53,107 bases of DNA from Collinsella sp. (GCA_019414465.1 DXLY01000003.1:3137-56243), one strand, 5' to 3'; numbered from the stretch's first letter, positions 16,225 through 24,889 are shown. Numbers and translations: made by a program. Notes: generated by a model not told the origin, from the sequence alone.

Positions 16225-16998
16225 CTACATCGCCATTCCGCCGTCGACGCGCACGACCTCGCCCGTAATGTAGGCCGCCGCATCGCTCGCCAGAAAGCGC
16301 ACCACGCCGGCCACTTCCTCGGGGCGCGCCATGCGCTTTAGGGGAATCTGCTCCTCGGTTGCCGTACGCACCTTCTCCGAGAGCTTTGCCGTCATATCTG
16401 TCTCGACAAACCCGGGGGCGACCGCGTTCGCTCGTACGCCACGAGGCGCAAGCTCGCGCGCCACCGCCTTGGTAAGCCCTATCACGCCCGCCTTGGAAGC
16501 AGCGTAGTTGGCTTGCCCGGCATTGCCCATCAGGCCCACGACCGAGCTCATGTTGACGACGCAACCGCCGCGCTGGCGCATAAAGGTCTTGGTGAGCGCG
16601 CGCGTCATATTGAATGTTCCCTTGAGATTGACATCGAGCACGCGATCGAATGCGTCATCGCCCATGCGCATGAGCAGGCCATCGCGGGTGATGCCGGCGT
16701 TGTTGACGAGCGCCCAAATGGAACCAAAGTCGTTGAGGACCGCTTCCACGCACGCGTTGACGGCAGCGGGATCGGCCACGTCACATTGATATGCACGCGC
16801 CGTGGCGCCAGCCGCCTCACAGGCTTCGCACGTCTCGCGTGCCGCATCGACGCTGCCGGCATAGACGACGGCGATATCGTAGCCATCCTCCGCCAGGCCC
16901 ACGGCACAAGCGCGACCGATACCGCGCGAGGCGCCCGTGACCAGTGCCACGCAACGTGAGTCGTTGCGCTCGAGCGCGCCGTTGTTCAAGTTGCCCAT
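16225..16998 (-). CDS. fabG: 3-oxoacyl-[ACP] reductase
   Basis: NADPH-dependent short-chain dehydrogenase of 257 aa that reduces 3-ketoacyl-ACP. The cofactor loop is TGASRGIG at residues 21-28, then NNAGITRDGLL. The catalytic Ser-Tyr-Lys set is MSSVVGLMGNAGQANYAASK. It ends TGEVVRVDGGMAM, the standard FabG C-terminus. The N-terminus is about 14 residues longer than in E. coli. AAAGGA precedes the ATG. It sits between fabD and fabF in the FASII operon, with 30- to 40-base gaps on either side. Confidence 0.97.
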   Translation of the reverse strand: MGNLNNGALERNDSRCVALVTGASRGIGRACAVGLAEDGYDIAVVYAGSVDAARETCEACEAAGATARAYQCDVADPAAVNACVEAVLNDFGSIWALVNNAGITRDGLLMRMGDDAFDRVLDVNLKGTFNMTRALTKTFMRQRGGCVVNMSSVVGLMGNAGQANYAASKAGVIGLTKAVARELAPRGVRANAVAPGFVETDMTAKLSEKVRTATEEQIPLKRMARPEEVAGVVRFLASDAAAYITGEVVRVDGGMAM

Positions 16999-17028
16999 GT
17001 CATTCCTTTCGGGTTACAGCTCTGTGGA

Positions 17029-17955
17029 CTATGCGAGCTCGTCGGCAATAGCTGCGACCTGCTCGGCCGTTTCGCACGAATACACGCGAACGTCGCTCAG
17101 CGTACGCTTGACCAAGCCCGACAGCGTTTTGCCAGGGCCGACCTCAATAAACGTGTCGATGCCCTGATTCTGCAGAGCATGCAGCGTGTCGACCCAACGA
17201 ACGGCATGACTCACCTGATTGGCCAAGACATCCGATGCCGCTCGCGGGTCCGCCGGATAGGGCGCCGCCGTCATGTTTGCCATGACCGGAATCAGCAGCG
17301 GTGACGGCGCGTGGCCGGCTTGGATATACGTCGCCAGCCCCTCAGTCGCCTCGGCCATATAGGGGCTATGAAATGCGCCCGACACCGCGACTTTCATAGC
17401 GCGGCCGCCAGCCTCTTTTACTAGGACGTCGAGCTCCTGCAGCGCCTCGGGCGGTCCGGCAACAACCGTCTGCTGCGGACTGTTGTAGTTGACCGGCCAG
17501 CAGTCCTCGCCGGCCTGTTTTGCCAGGTTCTCGACTTGCGCCGCATCGAGTTTGATGACGGCGCGCATGCCGCCGGGGTGACGCTCGGCCGCCGTGGCCA
17601 TCAATGCCGCGCGCTCACACACGAGCTCAAAACCCGCTCGCGTATCGAATGCCCCCGCAAAGGTGAGTGCTGCGACCTCGCCCAGCGAGAATCCCGCACA
17701 GGCGGCAGGCACTACGCCGCGCTCGCGCAGGGCGGCAGCCGCTGCCAGGTCGTGAACGAACACGCACGGCTGCGTGTTCTCAGTCTGCGAGAGCTCCTCC
17801 TTGGAGGCGCTCCGGCACTGCTCGCTGGTCCCCGGGCGCACCTCGTCGGCAATGGCGAACACCTCGGCGGCCGCCGGCGATGCCTCGATCAGGTCGACGC
17901 CCATCGCGGGATGCTGGGCACCCTGACCGGCAAACAGAAACGCTACGCCACCCAT
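17029..17955 (-). CDS. fabD: Malonyl-CoA:ACP transacylase
   Basis: Loads malonyl groups onto ACP. 308 aa. Begins MGGVAFLFAGQGAQHPAMG. The active serine is Ser90 in AGFSLGEVAAL; the catalytic His lies in SGAFHSPYMAEA. The start at ATG 17955 overlaps the fabK stop by 13 bases and gives the family-standard N-terminus; the longer open frame to 18057 only mirrors fabK. Conserved C-terminal GPGKTLSGLVKRT is present. Confidence 0.96.
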   Translation of the reverse strand: MGGVAFLFAGQGAQHPAMGVDLIEASPAAAEVFAIADEVRPGTSEQCRSASKEELSQTENTQPCVFVHDLAAAAALRERGVVPAACAGFSLGEVAALTFAGAFDTRAGFELVCERAALMATAAERHPGGMRAVIKLDAAQVENLAKQAGEDCWPVNYNSPQQTVVAGPPEALQELDVLVKEAGGRAMKVAVSGAFHSPYMAEATEGLATYIQAGHAPSPLLIPVMANMTAAPYPADPRAASDVLANQVSHAVRWVDTLHALQNQGIDTFIEVGPGKTLSGLVKRTLSDVRVYSCETAEQVAAIADELA

Positions 17956-18887
17956 GCGGACGCACCCTTCAGGACATGCTCGGCGCCATCCACCAAATCG
18001 TCGACGATTTCGCGTGCGCTCTGGCGTTCGTTGACCATGCCGGCAATCTGTCCGCACAAATACGAACCCTCTTCGTAATTACCGTCCTTTGCGGCTTTAC
18101 GAAGCGCGCCCGTGCCCATGGCCCCGAGCTCCTCGGGGCTTGCGCCCGCCGCCTCGTTCTTGGCATACGCGTTGGTGAAGGGGCTCTTGAGGGCGCGAAC
18201 CGGATGTCCCGTCGAGCGACCGGTCGCACGCGTCGACGTATCGCCTGCTTTGAGCACCAGCTCTTTGTACTGTTCGGATACGGTGCACTCGTTTGCGACC
18301 AGAAAGCGTGTTCCCACCTGGACGCCGGCAGCGCCGAGCATAAAGGCGGCCGCCACACCACGGCCATCGGCGATGCCGCCGGCCGCCACCACGGGGATAT
18401 CGACCGCATCGACAACCTGCGGCACCAATGCCATCGTCGAGGTCTCGCCAATATGGCCGCCTGATTCGGTTCCCTCGGCAACCACGGCAGTGGCTCCACG
18501 ACGCGCCACGAGGCGCGCCAGCGCCACCGAGGCAACGACCGGGATGACCTTGATGCCCGCCTCGTTCCACGCCTTCATGTACTTGGTGGGATTGCCGGCA
18601 CCCGTCACGACGACCGGCACCCGCTCGTCAATCACGACCCGCGCGACCTCGTCGGCAAACGGGCTCATGAGCATGACGTTGACGCCAAAGGGCTTATCCG
18701 TCCTGGCGCACAGCTCATGAATCTGGTCGCGCAGCCAGTTGGCGTCGGCGTTCATGGCCGCGATAATCCCTAAGCCGCCCGCCTCGGACACTGCGGACGC
18801 CAGCGAGGCGTCGGCGATCCAGGCCATACCGCCCTGGAACACGGGCTTTTCGATGCCGAGCAGATCGCAGAGAGGAGTCTTGAGCAT
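17943..18887 (-). CDS. fabK: Enoyl-ACP reductase II (FMN-dependent)
   Basis: Last step of each elongation cycle, by the flavoprotein isoform. 314 aa TIM barrel related to nitronate monooxygenases. Landmarks are PVFQGGMAWIADASLASAVS, AGGLGIIAA, VAEGTESGGHIGE and the FMN phosphate site PVVAAGGIADGRG, followed by GVQVGTRFL. No FabI appears in the window. FabK enzymes are known to be insensitive to triclosan, so that trait is expected but is an inference. The gene lies 2 bases after acpP and overlaps fabD. Confidence 0.95.
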   Translation of the reverse strand: MLKTPLCDLLGIEKPVFQGGMAWIADASLASAVSEAGGLGIIAAMNADANWLRDQIHELCARTDKPFGVNVMLMSPFADEVARVVIDERVPVVVTGAGNPTKYMKAWNEAGIKVIPVVASVALARLVARRGATAVVAEGTESGGHIGETSTMALVPQVVDAVDIPVVAAGGIADGRGVAAAFMLGAAGVQVGTRFLVANECTVSEQYKELVLKAGDTSTRATGRSTGHPVRALKSPFTNAYAKNEAAGASPEELGAMGTGALRKAAKDGNYEEGSYLCGQIAGMVNERQSAREIVDDLVDGAEHVLKGASAWVA

Positions 18888-18889
18888 CT

Positions 18890-19126
18890 CTACTTCTCCA
18901 ATGCCGCCTCGACCGTATCGGCGAACTCGCCGACCGTCTTGGGGTTCTCCTCGGTATCGAGCTGGATGCCAAACTCGTCCTCGACGGCGACGAGGATCTC
19001 GACGGTGCCCAGACTGTCGAGACCAATCTCCTCGAGCGTGGACTCGGGCTTCATCTCGACGTCGTCAAGGCCAGCGGTCTCGCGGATAACGTCGCAAACA
19101 CGCTCGAAGGTCTTCTGATCTGCCAT
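18890..19126 (-). CDS. acpP: Acyl carrier protein
   Basis: 78 aa acidic carrier. Ser38 in GLDSLGTVEI is the 4'-phosphopantetheine attachment site. AAAGGAGAA lies directly upstream of the ATG at 19126. An in-frame upstream start at 19177 would overlap the end of fabH and has no ribosome site. Second gene of the operon, 51 bases after fabH, where strong translation is expected. Confidence 0.97.
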   Translation of the reverse strand: MADQKTFERVCDVIRETAGLDDVEMKPESTLEEIGLDSLGTVEILVAVEDEFGIQLDTEENPKTVGEFADTVEAALEK

Positions 19127-19177
19127 GGTAGTTCTCCTTTGTTTGTGCCCTAGGGGCGTTTTATTTCCTATGTGCAA

Positions 19178-20137
19178 CTACTTCCAACGAAGCAGATAGC
19201 CACCTATATCCAGGCCGGCGCCAAATCCAACGAGGGCGATGGTGTCGCCCGTATTCAGTGCGTCGGTGCGTGCCAGCCGGTCAAGCGCAAAGGGAATGCA
19301 GGCGCTCGAAATGTTGCCAGTCTCGCGCAGCGTTCGAACCACGCACTTGTCTGGCACACCGAGGCGCTTGACCGCCTGACTCAGGATTCGTTCGTTAGCC
19401 TGATGGAATACAAAATGGTCGATGTCCTCGACCGAAATGCCCGCATCGCTCGCAAGCTTATGGACCGTGTCGCAAATCGCGTTGACGCCGAACTTGAACA
19501 CGCGGCGGCCATTCATGGACAGCACGCTCTCGCTATCTGCGGAGGCCTTAAACGGCGAGGTGCCAACCAGACCGGGAACGCGCAACGTCTCGACGTCGGG
19601 CGCCGTCGAAAGCTCAACGGCAAGGGGGCTGTCTCCCCCAGCCTCAATCACCGCGGCGCCTGCCCCATCGCCAAAGAGCACACAGGTGGCGCGGTCGGTC
19701 CAGTCGAGCGCGCGCGTCATCTGCTCGGCGGCAACGACAAGCACATGCTTGGCTCGTCCTCGGGCGATATAGCCCTCGGCGACATCGAGCGCAAATACGA
19801 AGCCGGCGCAGGCAGCCGAGACATCGAAAGCAGGGCACGTCGCGCCCAGTCGCTCAGCAACGGCACACGCCTCAGCGGGAACAAGGTGGTCACCCGTCGT
19901 CGTCGAGCAGACGATCAGATCCAGCTGGCTCGCGTCGATTCCGGACACCTGGAGTGCCCGCTCGCTCGCCGCTACGGCAAGGTCATCAAGTGACTCGGTG
20001 GTGCATACATGGCGGCTCTTGATACCTGTGCGGGTAAAAATCCACTCATCCGAGGTATCGAGGAACTCGGACAGCTCGTCATTGGAAACACTGCGCTTAG
20101 GAAGCGCCGAGCCTGTTCCAAGAATCGTGAAACCCAT
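19178..20137 (-). CDS. fabH: Beta-ketoacyl-ACP synthase III
   Basis: Initiates fatty-acid synthesis by condensing acetyl-CoA or a branched starter with malonyl-ACP. 319 aa. The catalytic residues are Cys110 in FDVSAACAGF, His in FHQANERI and Asn in RETGNISSA. Start at ATG 20137 with an ideal AAAGGAGG. First gene of the ten-gene FASII operon. Its upstream region carries two near-identical 19-bp repeats that look like regulator sites. Confidence 0.97.
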   Translation of the reverse strand: MGFTILGTGSALPKRSVSNDELSEFLDTSDEWIFTRTGIKSRHVCTTESLDDLAVAASERALQVSGIDASQLDLIVCSTTTGDHLVPAEACAVAERLGATCPAFDVSAACAGFVFALDVAEGYIARGRAKHVLVVAAEQMTRALDWTDRATCVLFGDGAGAAVIEAGGDSPLAVELSTAPDVETLRVPGLVGTSPFKASADSESVLSMNGRRVFKFGVNAICDTVHKLASDAGISVEDIDHFVFHQANERILSQAVKRLGVPDKCVVRTLRETGNISSACIPFALDRLARTDALNTGDTIALVGFGAGLDIGGYLLRWK

Positions 20138-20153
20138 CACTAACCTCCTTTGA

Positions 20154-20220
20154 GTTGTTGACGTGTTTACATCGACCAAGAGAGGATAGCGCAATTTAGT
20201 CGTTGTTGACGTGTTAACAT
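20154..20220. promoter_or_regulatory. Two 19-bp direct repeats in the fabH-birA intergenic region (putative operators)
   Basis: GTTGTTGACGTGTTTACAT at 20154-20172 and GTTGTTGACGTGTTAACAT at 20202-20220 differ at one base and start 48 bases apart. Each holds an imperfect dyad TGTT-N8-AACA. Between them on the minus strand is a plausible -10 (TATCCT, 20183-20188), so the distal copy would cover the -35 region and the proximal copy the start of the fabH transcript. This is the layout of a repressed promoter. The regulator is not in the window; the adjacent birA lacks a DNA-binding domain. Confidence 0.65.
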
Positions 20221-20313
20221 TAAATTGTCCAAATGCGACAAAGGCTTCACATTGTGTCTATCTCTCGACACCATTGCACGATTGCTTTATTAACTTAGGA
20301 GGTAGCAGCCGTT

Positions 20314-21090
20314 ATGGATGCCAAATTAACGATAGTCGACGTAACCGGATCGACCAACGATGACCTGCTCGAAGCAGGAAAACAGGGAGCGACGCACGGC
20401 ACAGGACTTGCCGCCCGGGCTCAGACAGCAGGACGCGGCCGGCGCGGCCACAAGTGGGATTCAACCGCCGGCAACCTATTGCTTTCGATTGTCCTGCGTC
20501 CATGCGTTAATCCTGCGAAGTACTCTGGTCTAGCTGCCGTCAGCGGCCTAGCGGTGCTCGAGGCGCTCGAAAAACAGGGTCTTGCAAACGAGATTGGCCT
20601 CAAATGGCCCAACGACCTGGTCGCGCGTGGACGCAAACTCGGCGGCATTCTGGTCGAGGCCGCACGCGATAACGAAGGCAAACCTTTCGCCGTCTGTGGC
20701 ATTGGTGTCAATGTGAACTATGCGCCCCAAGAGGTGCCCGATGGCGGCCTGCCGGCAATCGGTCTCTCGGACCTTAACGAGAACGTTCCTGCTGTCGACA
20801 TGCTCCTCGATGAGGTCTATCACGCAGTTATAGACGCTGTAGATGCCTGGGCAGAACGCCTCAACGCCATGGAAGAAAACACCGGACCGCTCGCGCCCGT
20901 CCACGGCGAATATGTCGCTCACCTCAATTGGATTGGAAAGCATGTTATCGCCCGCTCCCCCGCTGGAGACGAGCTGACGCGAGGCATCTTTAAAACGGTC
21001 GATGACTTTGGTCGCGCGTGCATCGAAACGGAGGACGGCGTGCGATCCTTCCATTTTGAGGAGGCATCGCTGCGCCCCTTGAGCGAATAG
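20314..21090 (+). CDS. birA: Biotin-[acetyl-CoA-carboxylase] ligase, group I (no HTH)
   Basis: Attaches biotin to Lys124 of AccB through biotinyl-AMP. 258 aa. The catalytic domain starts at once (DVTGSTNDDLLEAG), with AQTAGRGRRGHKWDS (biotinyl-AMP loop), GLKWPNDLVARGRKLGGIL and GIGVNVN. The C-terminal SH3-like cap is present. There is no N-terminal winged helix, so unlike E. coli BirA it cannot itself repress genes. AGGAGGT lies ten bases before the ATG. Divergent from the operon that encodes its substrate. Confidence 0.95.
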   Translation: MDAKLTIVDVTGSTNDDLLEAGKQGATHGTGLAARAQTAGRGRRGHKWDSTAGNLLLSIVLRPCVNPAKYSGLAAVSGLAVLEALEKQGLANEIGLKWPNDLVARGRKLGGILVEAARDNEGKPFAVCGIGVNVNYAPQEVPDGGLPAIGLSDLNENVPAVDMLLDEVYHAVIDAVDAWAERLNAMEENTGPLAPVHGEYVAHLNWIGKHVIARSPAGDELTRGIFKTVDDFGRACIETEDGVRSFHFEEASLRPLSE

Positions 21091-21154
21091 GGCGCCGCAC
21101 CCACCTACTCGGCAGCATTATCCGGCAGTGCAAACCATCATTCAAAACAAAAGA

Positions 21155-21181
21155 GCCCCGCTACCGTAATGGCAGCGGGGC
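21155..21181. terminator. Bidirectional terminator between birA and rpsJ
   Basis: An 11-bp GC-rich stem with one mismatch (arms 21155-21165 and 21171-21181) and loop GTAAT. On the minus strand it is followed by CTCTTTTGTTTT, so it should terminate the str transcript directly after rpsJ. On the plus strand CCCTTTAAG follows, a weaker end for birA. Confidence 0.88.
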
Positions 21182-21205
21182 CCTTTAAGCTATGAGCGAT
21201 ATCGC

Positions 21206-21514
21206 TTAGAGCTTGATGTCGATGTCGACGCCAGCGGGGAGGTCGAGACGCATGAGCGAATCAACGGTGCCCGAGGTGGGGTCGAGGATGTCGATGAGGC
21301 GCTTGTGGGTGCGCATCTCGAACTGCTCACGGGAGTCCTTGTTCACGTGCGGCGAGCGGATAACCGTGTACAGGTTGCGCTCGGTGGGCAGGGGGACAGG
21401 ACCGGAAACGCGAGCGCCGGTCTTCTGAGCGGTCTCAACGATGAGCTTCGCGGACTGATCGACGACCTCGTGATCATAGCCCTTGAGGCGAATGCGGATC
21501 TTCTGGGTAGCCAA
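21206..21514 (-). CDS. rpsJ: 30S ribosomal protein S10 (NusE)
   Basis: 102 aa, head protein of the 30S subunit and antitermination factor partner of NusB. Sequence QKIRIRLKGYDHEVVDQSA through RTHKRLIDILDPT is standard. The start codon is TTG (21514-21512) six bases after GGAGG; no in-frame ATG or GTG is available near the conserved N-terminus. It is the last gene of the fusA cluster and is closed by a terminator, so it is separated from the rest of the usual S10 operon (rplC onward), which is not in the window. Confidence 0.97.
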   Translation of the reverse strand: MATQKIRIRLKGYDHEVVDQSAKLIVETAQKTGARVSGPVPLPTERNLYTVIRSPHVNKDSREQFEMRTHKRLIDILDPTSGTVDSLMRLDLPAGVDIDIKL

Positions 21515-21575
21515 CTTAAACCTCCAAAGAGTGCGAGAGATGTTCTCGCAGGATTACGTAACAGGGAGCTCGAAC

Positions 21576-23675
21576 TTAGGCGTTCTTGCTCATGACCTCG
21601 TCCACGATGGACTTGGGCGCGGGCTCATAAGAGTCGAACTGCATCGTGTAGGATGCACGGCCCTGGGTCTGGGAGCGAAGGTCGGTAGCGTAACCGAACA
21701 TCTCGCCCAGCGGCACCTTGGCACGGATGAGCTTGCTGTTCTTGCGATCCTCCATGCCCTCGATCTTGCCGCGGCGACCGGAGAGGTTGCCCATAACGTC
21801 GCCCATGTACTGCTCGGGGGTCTCGACCTCGACAGCCATGATCGGCTCGAGCAGCTGCGGATCAGACTTCTTGAGGGCGTCCTTGATAGCCATGGAACCG
21901 GCGATCTTGAAGGCAGCCTCGGAGGAGTCGACCTCGTGGTAAGAACCGTCGAACAGGGTGACCTTAACGTCGAGGACCGGGAAGCCGGCGATAACACCGG
22001 TGTTCAGGGCCTCCTGGATGCCCTTGTCGATGGACGGGATGTACTCCTTGGGCACGACGCCGCCGACGATAGCGTTGACGAACTCGTAGCCGAAGCCCTC
22101 CTCCATCTTCTCGAGCTTGATGACGGCGTGGCCGTACTGACCGCGACCGCCGGACTGACGGACGAACTTGCCCTCAGCCTTCTCGACGTCGTGACCAGCG
22201 GTCTCACGGTAGGCAACCTGGGGCTTACCAACGTTAGCGTCAACCTTGAACTCGCGGAGCAGACGGTCGACGATGATCTCGAGGTGCAGCTCGCCCATGC
22301 CGGCGATGATGGTCTGGCCGGTCTCGTGGTTGGTGGACACCTGGAAGGTCGGGTCCTCCTCGGCGAGCTTGGTCAGAGCCAGGGACATCTTGTCCTGCTC
22401 GGCCTTGGTCTTGGGCTCGATGGCAACGTCGATAACAGGCTTAGCGAACTCGATCTTCTCGAGGACGATCTCCTTGCCCTCGGCGCACAGGGTGTCACCG
22501 GTGGTGGAGTTCTTGAAGCCGACGCAAGCGACGATGTCGCCGGCGGCAGCGTCGTCACGGTCGATACGCTCGGCGGCGTTCATCTCGAGGATGCGGCCGA
22601 GGCGCTCGCGCTGACCGTTGGAAGCGTTGACAACGTAGGAGCCAGACTCGGCGCGGCCGGAGTAAACGCGGACATAGGTGAGCTTACCGACGAACGGGTC
22701 GGTCATGATCTTGAAGACCAGGCCGGAGAAGGGCTCGTCGAAGGAAGGATGACGCTGGATCTCCTCGCCGGTGTCCGGATCGGTACCGGTGACGGCCTCG
22801 ACGTCGAGCGGGCTGGGCAGGTAGTCGACGACAGCGTCGAGCAGCTCCTGGACGCCCTTGTTCTTGTAGGCGGAGCCCACGAAGACGAGGTTGAGCTCGT
22901 TGGCCAGAACGCCCTTGCGCAGAGCAGCCTTGAGCTCCTCGACGGTGAAGTCCTCCTCCATGAGGATCTTCTCCATGAGCTCGTCGTCAAAGCTGGCAGC
23001 AGCGTCGAGGAGCTCCTCGCGCTTGGTGGCAGCGATGTCGGCGAACTCAGCCGGGATCTCGTCCATCGGCTCGGGGTAGGTCATGCCCTTGTCGTCGGCC
23101 TTGAAGTCCCATGCGGTCATGGTGACGAGGTCGATAACGCCCCAGAAGTTGTCCTCGGCGCCCATCGGGACCTGAGCGGCCACGGCGTTGGCGTCGAGAC
23201 GATCCTTCATGGTCTCGATAGCGTTGAAGAAGTCAGCGCCCACGCGGTCATATTTGTTGATGAAGGCGATGCGGGGGACGTTGAAGGTAGAAGCCTGACG
23301 CCAAACGGTCTCAGACTGGGGCTGAACGCCGGCAACGGCGTCGAAGACGGCGACAGCGCCATCGAGGACGCGCAGGCAGCGCTCAACCTCGGCGGTGAAG
23401 TCAACGTGGCCCGGGGTGTCGATGATCTGGATACGGTAGTCCTTGCCGTCCTTGTTCCAGAAGCAGGTGGTAGCAGCGGAGGTAATGGTTACGCCGCGCT
23501 CCTGCTCCTGAACCATCCAGTCCATGGTGGCAGCGCCCTCATGGACCTCACCGATCTTGTGGGTCTTACCGGTGTAGTAAAGAATACGCTCGGTCGTGGT
23601 GGTCTTACCAGCATCGATGTGGGCCATGATGCCGATGTTACGGGTATCGGAAAGCTTGTACTTAGGCTTAGCCAT
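21576..23675 (-). CDS. fusA: Elongation factor G
   Basis: GTPase of 699 aa that drives translocation and, with RRF, ribosome recycling. G1 is AHIDAGKTTTTERIL, G3 DTPGHVDF and G4 NKYDR (usually NKMDR). Domains II-V follow, including MGELHLEIIVDRL and the domain V sequence near RGRIEGMED-like GRRGKIEGMED. Starts ATGGCTAAG with the rpsG stop 20 bases upstream. No tuf gene follows, unlike the classic str operon; rpsJ comes next. Confidence 0.98.
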   Translation of the reverse strand: MAKPKYKLSDTRNIGIMAHIDAGKTTTTERILYYTGKTHKIGEVHEGAATMDWMVQEQERGVTITSAATTCFWNKDGKDYRIQIIDTPGHVDFTAEVERCLRVLDGAVAVFDAVAGVQPQSETVWRQASTFNVPRIAFINKYDRVGADFFNAIETMKDRLDANAVAAQVPMGAEDNFWGVIDLVTMTAWDFKADDKGMTYPEPMDEIPAEFADIAATKREELLDAAASFDDELMEKILMEEDFTVEELKAALRKGVLANELNLVFVGSAYKNKGVQELLDAVVDYLPSPLDVEAVTGTDPDTGEEIQRHPSFDEPFSGLVFKIMTDPFVGKLTYVRVYSGRAESGSYVVNASNGQRERLGRILEMNAAERIDRDDAAAGDIVACVGFKNSTTGDTLCAEGKEIVLEKIEFAKPVIDVAIEPKTKAEQDKMSLALTKLAEEDPTFQVSTNHETGQTIIAGMGELHLEIIVDRLLREFKVDANVGKPQVAYRETAGHDVEKAEGKFVRQSGGRGQYGHAVIKLEKMEEGFGYEFVNAIVGGVVPKEYIPSIDKGIQEALNTGVIAGFPVLDVKVTLFDGSYHEVDSSEAAFKIAGSMAIKDALKKSDPQLLEPIMAVEVETPEQYMGDVMGNLSGRRGKIEGMEDRKNSKLIRAKVPLGEMFGYATDLRSQTQGRASYTMQFDSYEPAPKSIVDEVMSKNA

Positions 23676-23695
23676 GTTAGTTCCTTACCTTAAAC

Positions 23696-24169
23696 TTACC
23701 AACGATAGTGAGAGAACGCGCGGTTGGCCTCGGCCATCTTGAAGACGTCCTCACGCTTCTTGACGGAAGCGCCCAGGCCGTTGGAAGCGTCGAGGATCTC
23801 GTTGGCGAGACGCTCGGCCATGGTCTTCTCCTTGCGAGCGCGGGAGAAGTTGACGATCCAGCGGATACCCAGAGCGGTGGAACGACGGGAGTTGACCTCC
23901 ATCGGGACCTGATAGGTGGCGCCGCCGACACGCTTGGGCTTAACCTCGAGCGTGGGCTTGACGTTGTCCATAGCCTTCTTGAAGGTAGCGAGAGCGTCGC
24001 CACCCTCGGACTTCTCGGCAACGATCTCGAAAGCGGTGTAAACGATGCGCTCAGCGGTGGCCTTCTTGCCGTCAAGAAGGACCTTGTTGATGAGCTGAGT
24101 CACCAGGCGGTTGTTGTAAACGGCGTCAGGCTGAACCTCACGACGATTAGCTGCTGCACGACGCGGCAT
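23696..24169 (-). CDS. rpsG: 30S ribosomal protein S7
   Basis: 157 aa primary 16S rRNA-binding protein of the 30S head. MPRRAAANRREVQPDAVYNN and the C-terminal segment HKMAEANRAFSHYRW-like EDVFKMAEANRAFSHYRW are diagnostic. GGAGATTTCAC precedes the ATG. Lies between rpsL and fusA in the standard order. In E. coli S7 represses this operon; no equivalent site was identified here. Confidence 0.98.
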   Translation of the reverse strand: MPRRAAANRREVQPDAVYNNRLVTQLINKVLLDGKKATAERIVYTAFEIVAEKSEGGDALATFKKAMDNVKPTLEVKPKRVGGATYQVPMEVNSRRSTALGIRWIVNFSRARKEKTMAERLANEILDASNGLGASVKKREDVFKMAEANRAFSHYRW

Positions 24170-24242
24170 GTGAAATCTCCTTAAGTGTCTACCGTGCGGC
24201 GCTTAGGCGGCACACGGCGAAAGTATCAAAACGTTATCTGGC

Positions 24243-24620
24243 TTATTTAGCCTTGGGGCGCTTAGCACCGTACTTGGAACGGGCCTGCATACGGTTCTGG
24301 ACCGGAGCAGCGTCGTAGGCGCCACGGATGACGTGATAACGGACACCAGGGAGGTCACGGACACGACCGCCGCGGACGAGCACGATGGAGTGCTCCTGCA
24401 GGTTGTGGCCCTCACCCGGGATGTAAGCAGTAACTTCGATGCCGTTGACAAGGCGAACACGGGCAACCTTACGAAGAGCCGAGTTCGGCTTCTTGGGGCT
24501 CGTGGTGAAGACGCGGGTGCACACGCCGCGCTTCTGGGAGTTGTGCTGCAGAGCAGCGTTCTTGGACTTCTTGGGCACGGAACGACGGCCCTGGCGAACC
24601 AGCTGGTTAATAGTAGGCAA
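24243..24620 (-). CDS. rpsL: 30S ribosomal protein S12
   Basis: 125 aa decoding-centre protein. PTINQLVRQGRR at the N-terminus, TSPKKPNSALRKVARV with the streptomycin-related Lys retained, and PGEGHNLQEHSIVL. The start codon is TTG (24620-24618), preceded by GAAGGAGTACGCT; the position is fixed by the universally conserved PTINQL. First gene of the transcript, 90 bases downstream of a strong predicted promoter. Confidence 0.97.
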   Translation of the reverse strand: MPTINQLVRQGRRSVPKKSKNAALQHNSQKRGVCTRVFTTSPKKPNSALRKVARVRLVNGIEVTAYIPGEGHNLQEHSIVLVRGGRVRDLPGVRYHVIRGAYDAAPVQNRMQARSKYGAKRPKAK

Positions 24621-24713
24621 AGCGTACTCCTTCTCGAATGATTCCAGCTTTCTGTAAAGTGCAACGGCTTGAATCGAGGGGTCAGCATCCCCCTACGAAA
24701 CACGCAGTTCGAT

Positions 24714-24742
24714 AGGATACGTGGCGTTAGCTGTGCCGTCAA
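24714..24742 (-). promoter_or_regulatory. Predicted promoter of rpsL-rpsG-fusA-rpsJ
   Basis: TTGACG (-35, 24737-24742), a 17-base spacer and TATCCT (-10, 24714-24719) on the minus strand. Transcription would start near 24706, about 85 bases before the TTG of rpsL. Confidence 0.75.
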
Positions 24743-24850
24743 CAGACCACGCCACCGGGCGTATCCCAAAATAGCTATATTTCCGTAAAGCCTCCATAAA
24801 AGGAATCCCCGCCTGTGCGCAAGTGCCCATTCCAGCCGTCCATTTAACGC

Positions 24851-24884
24851 AAAAAAGGCCGCTTCCCCTCTTGGAAAGCGGCCT
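24851..24884 (-). terminator. Terminator after the DUF4179 gene
   Basis: Nine-bp stem AGGCCGCTT/AAGCGGCCT (24856-24864, 24876-24884), then a run of six U on the minus strand. It begins six bases after the DUF4179 stop codon and insulates the downstream str promoter. Confidence 0.92.
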
Positions 24885-24889
24885 AGACC

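Noticed and set aside
20154..20220. The 19-bp repeats as BirA operator sites
   Set aside because: The adjacent BirA has no helix-turn-helix, and known BirA boxes have two inverted 9-mers about 15 bases apart rather than two direct 19-mers 48 bp apart.
21483..23693. A 736-codon open frame antisense to fusA
   Set aside because: Shadow of EF-G in a high-GC genome; no motif or ribosome site, and the minus strand is an unmistakable EF-G.
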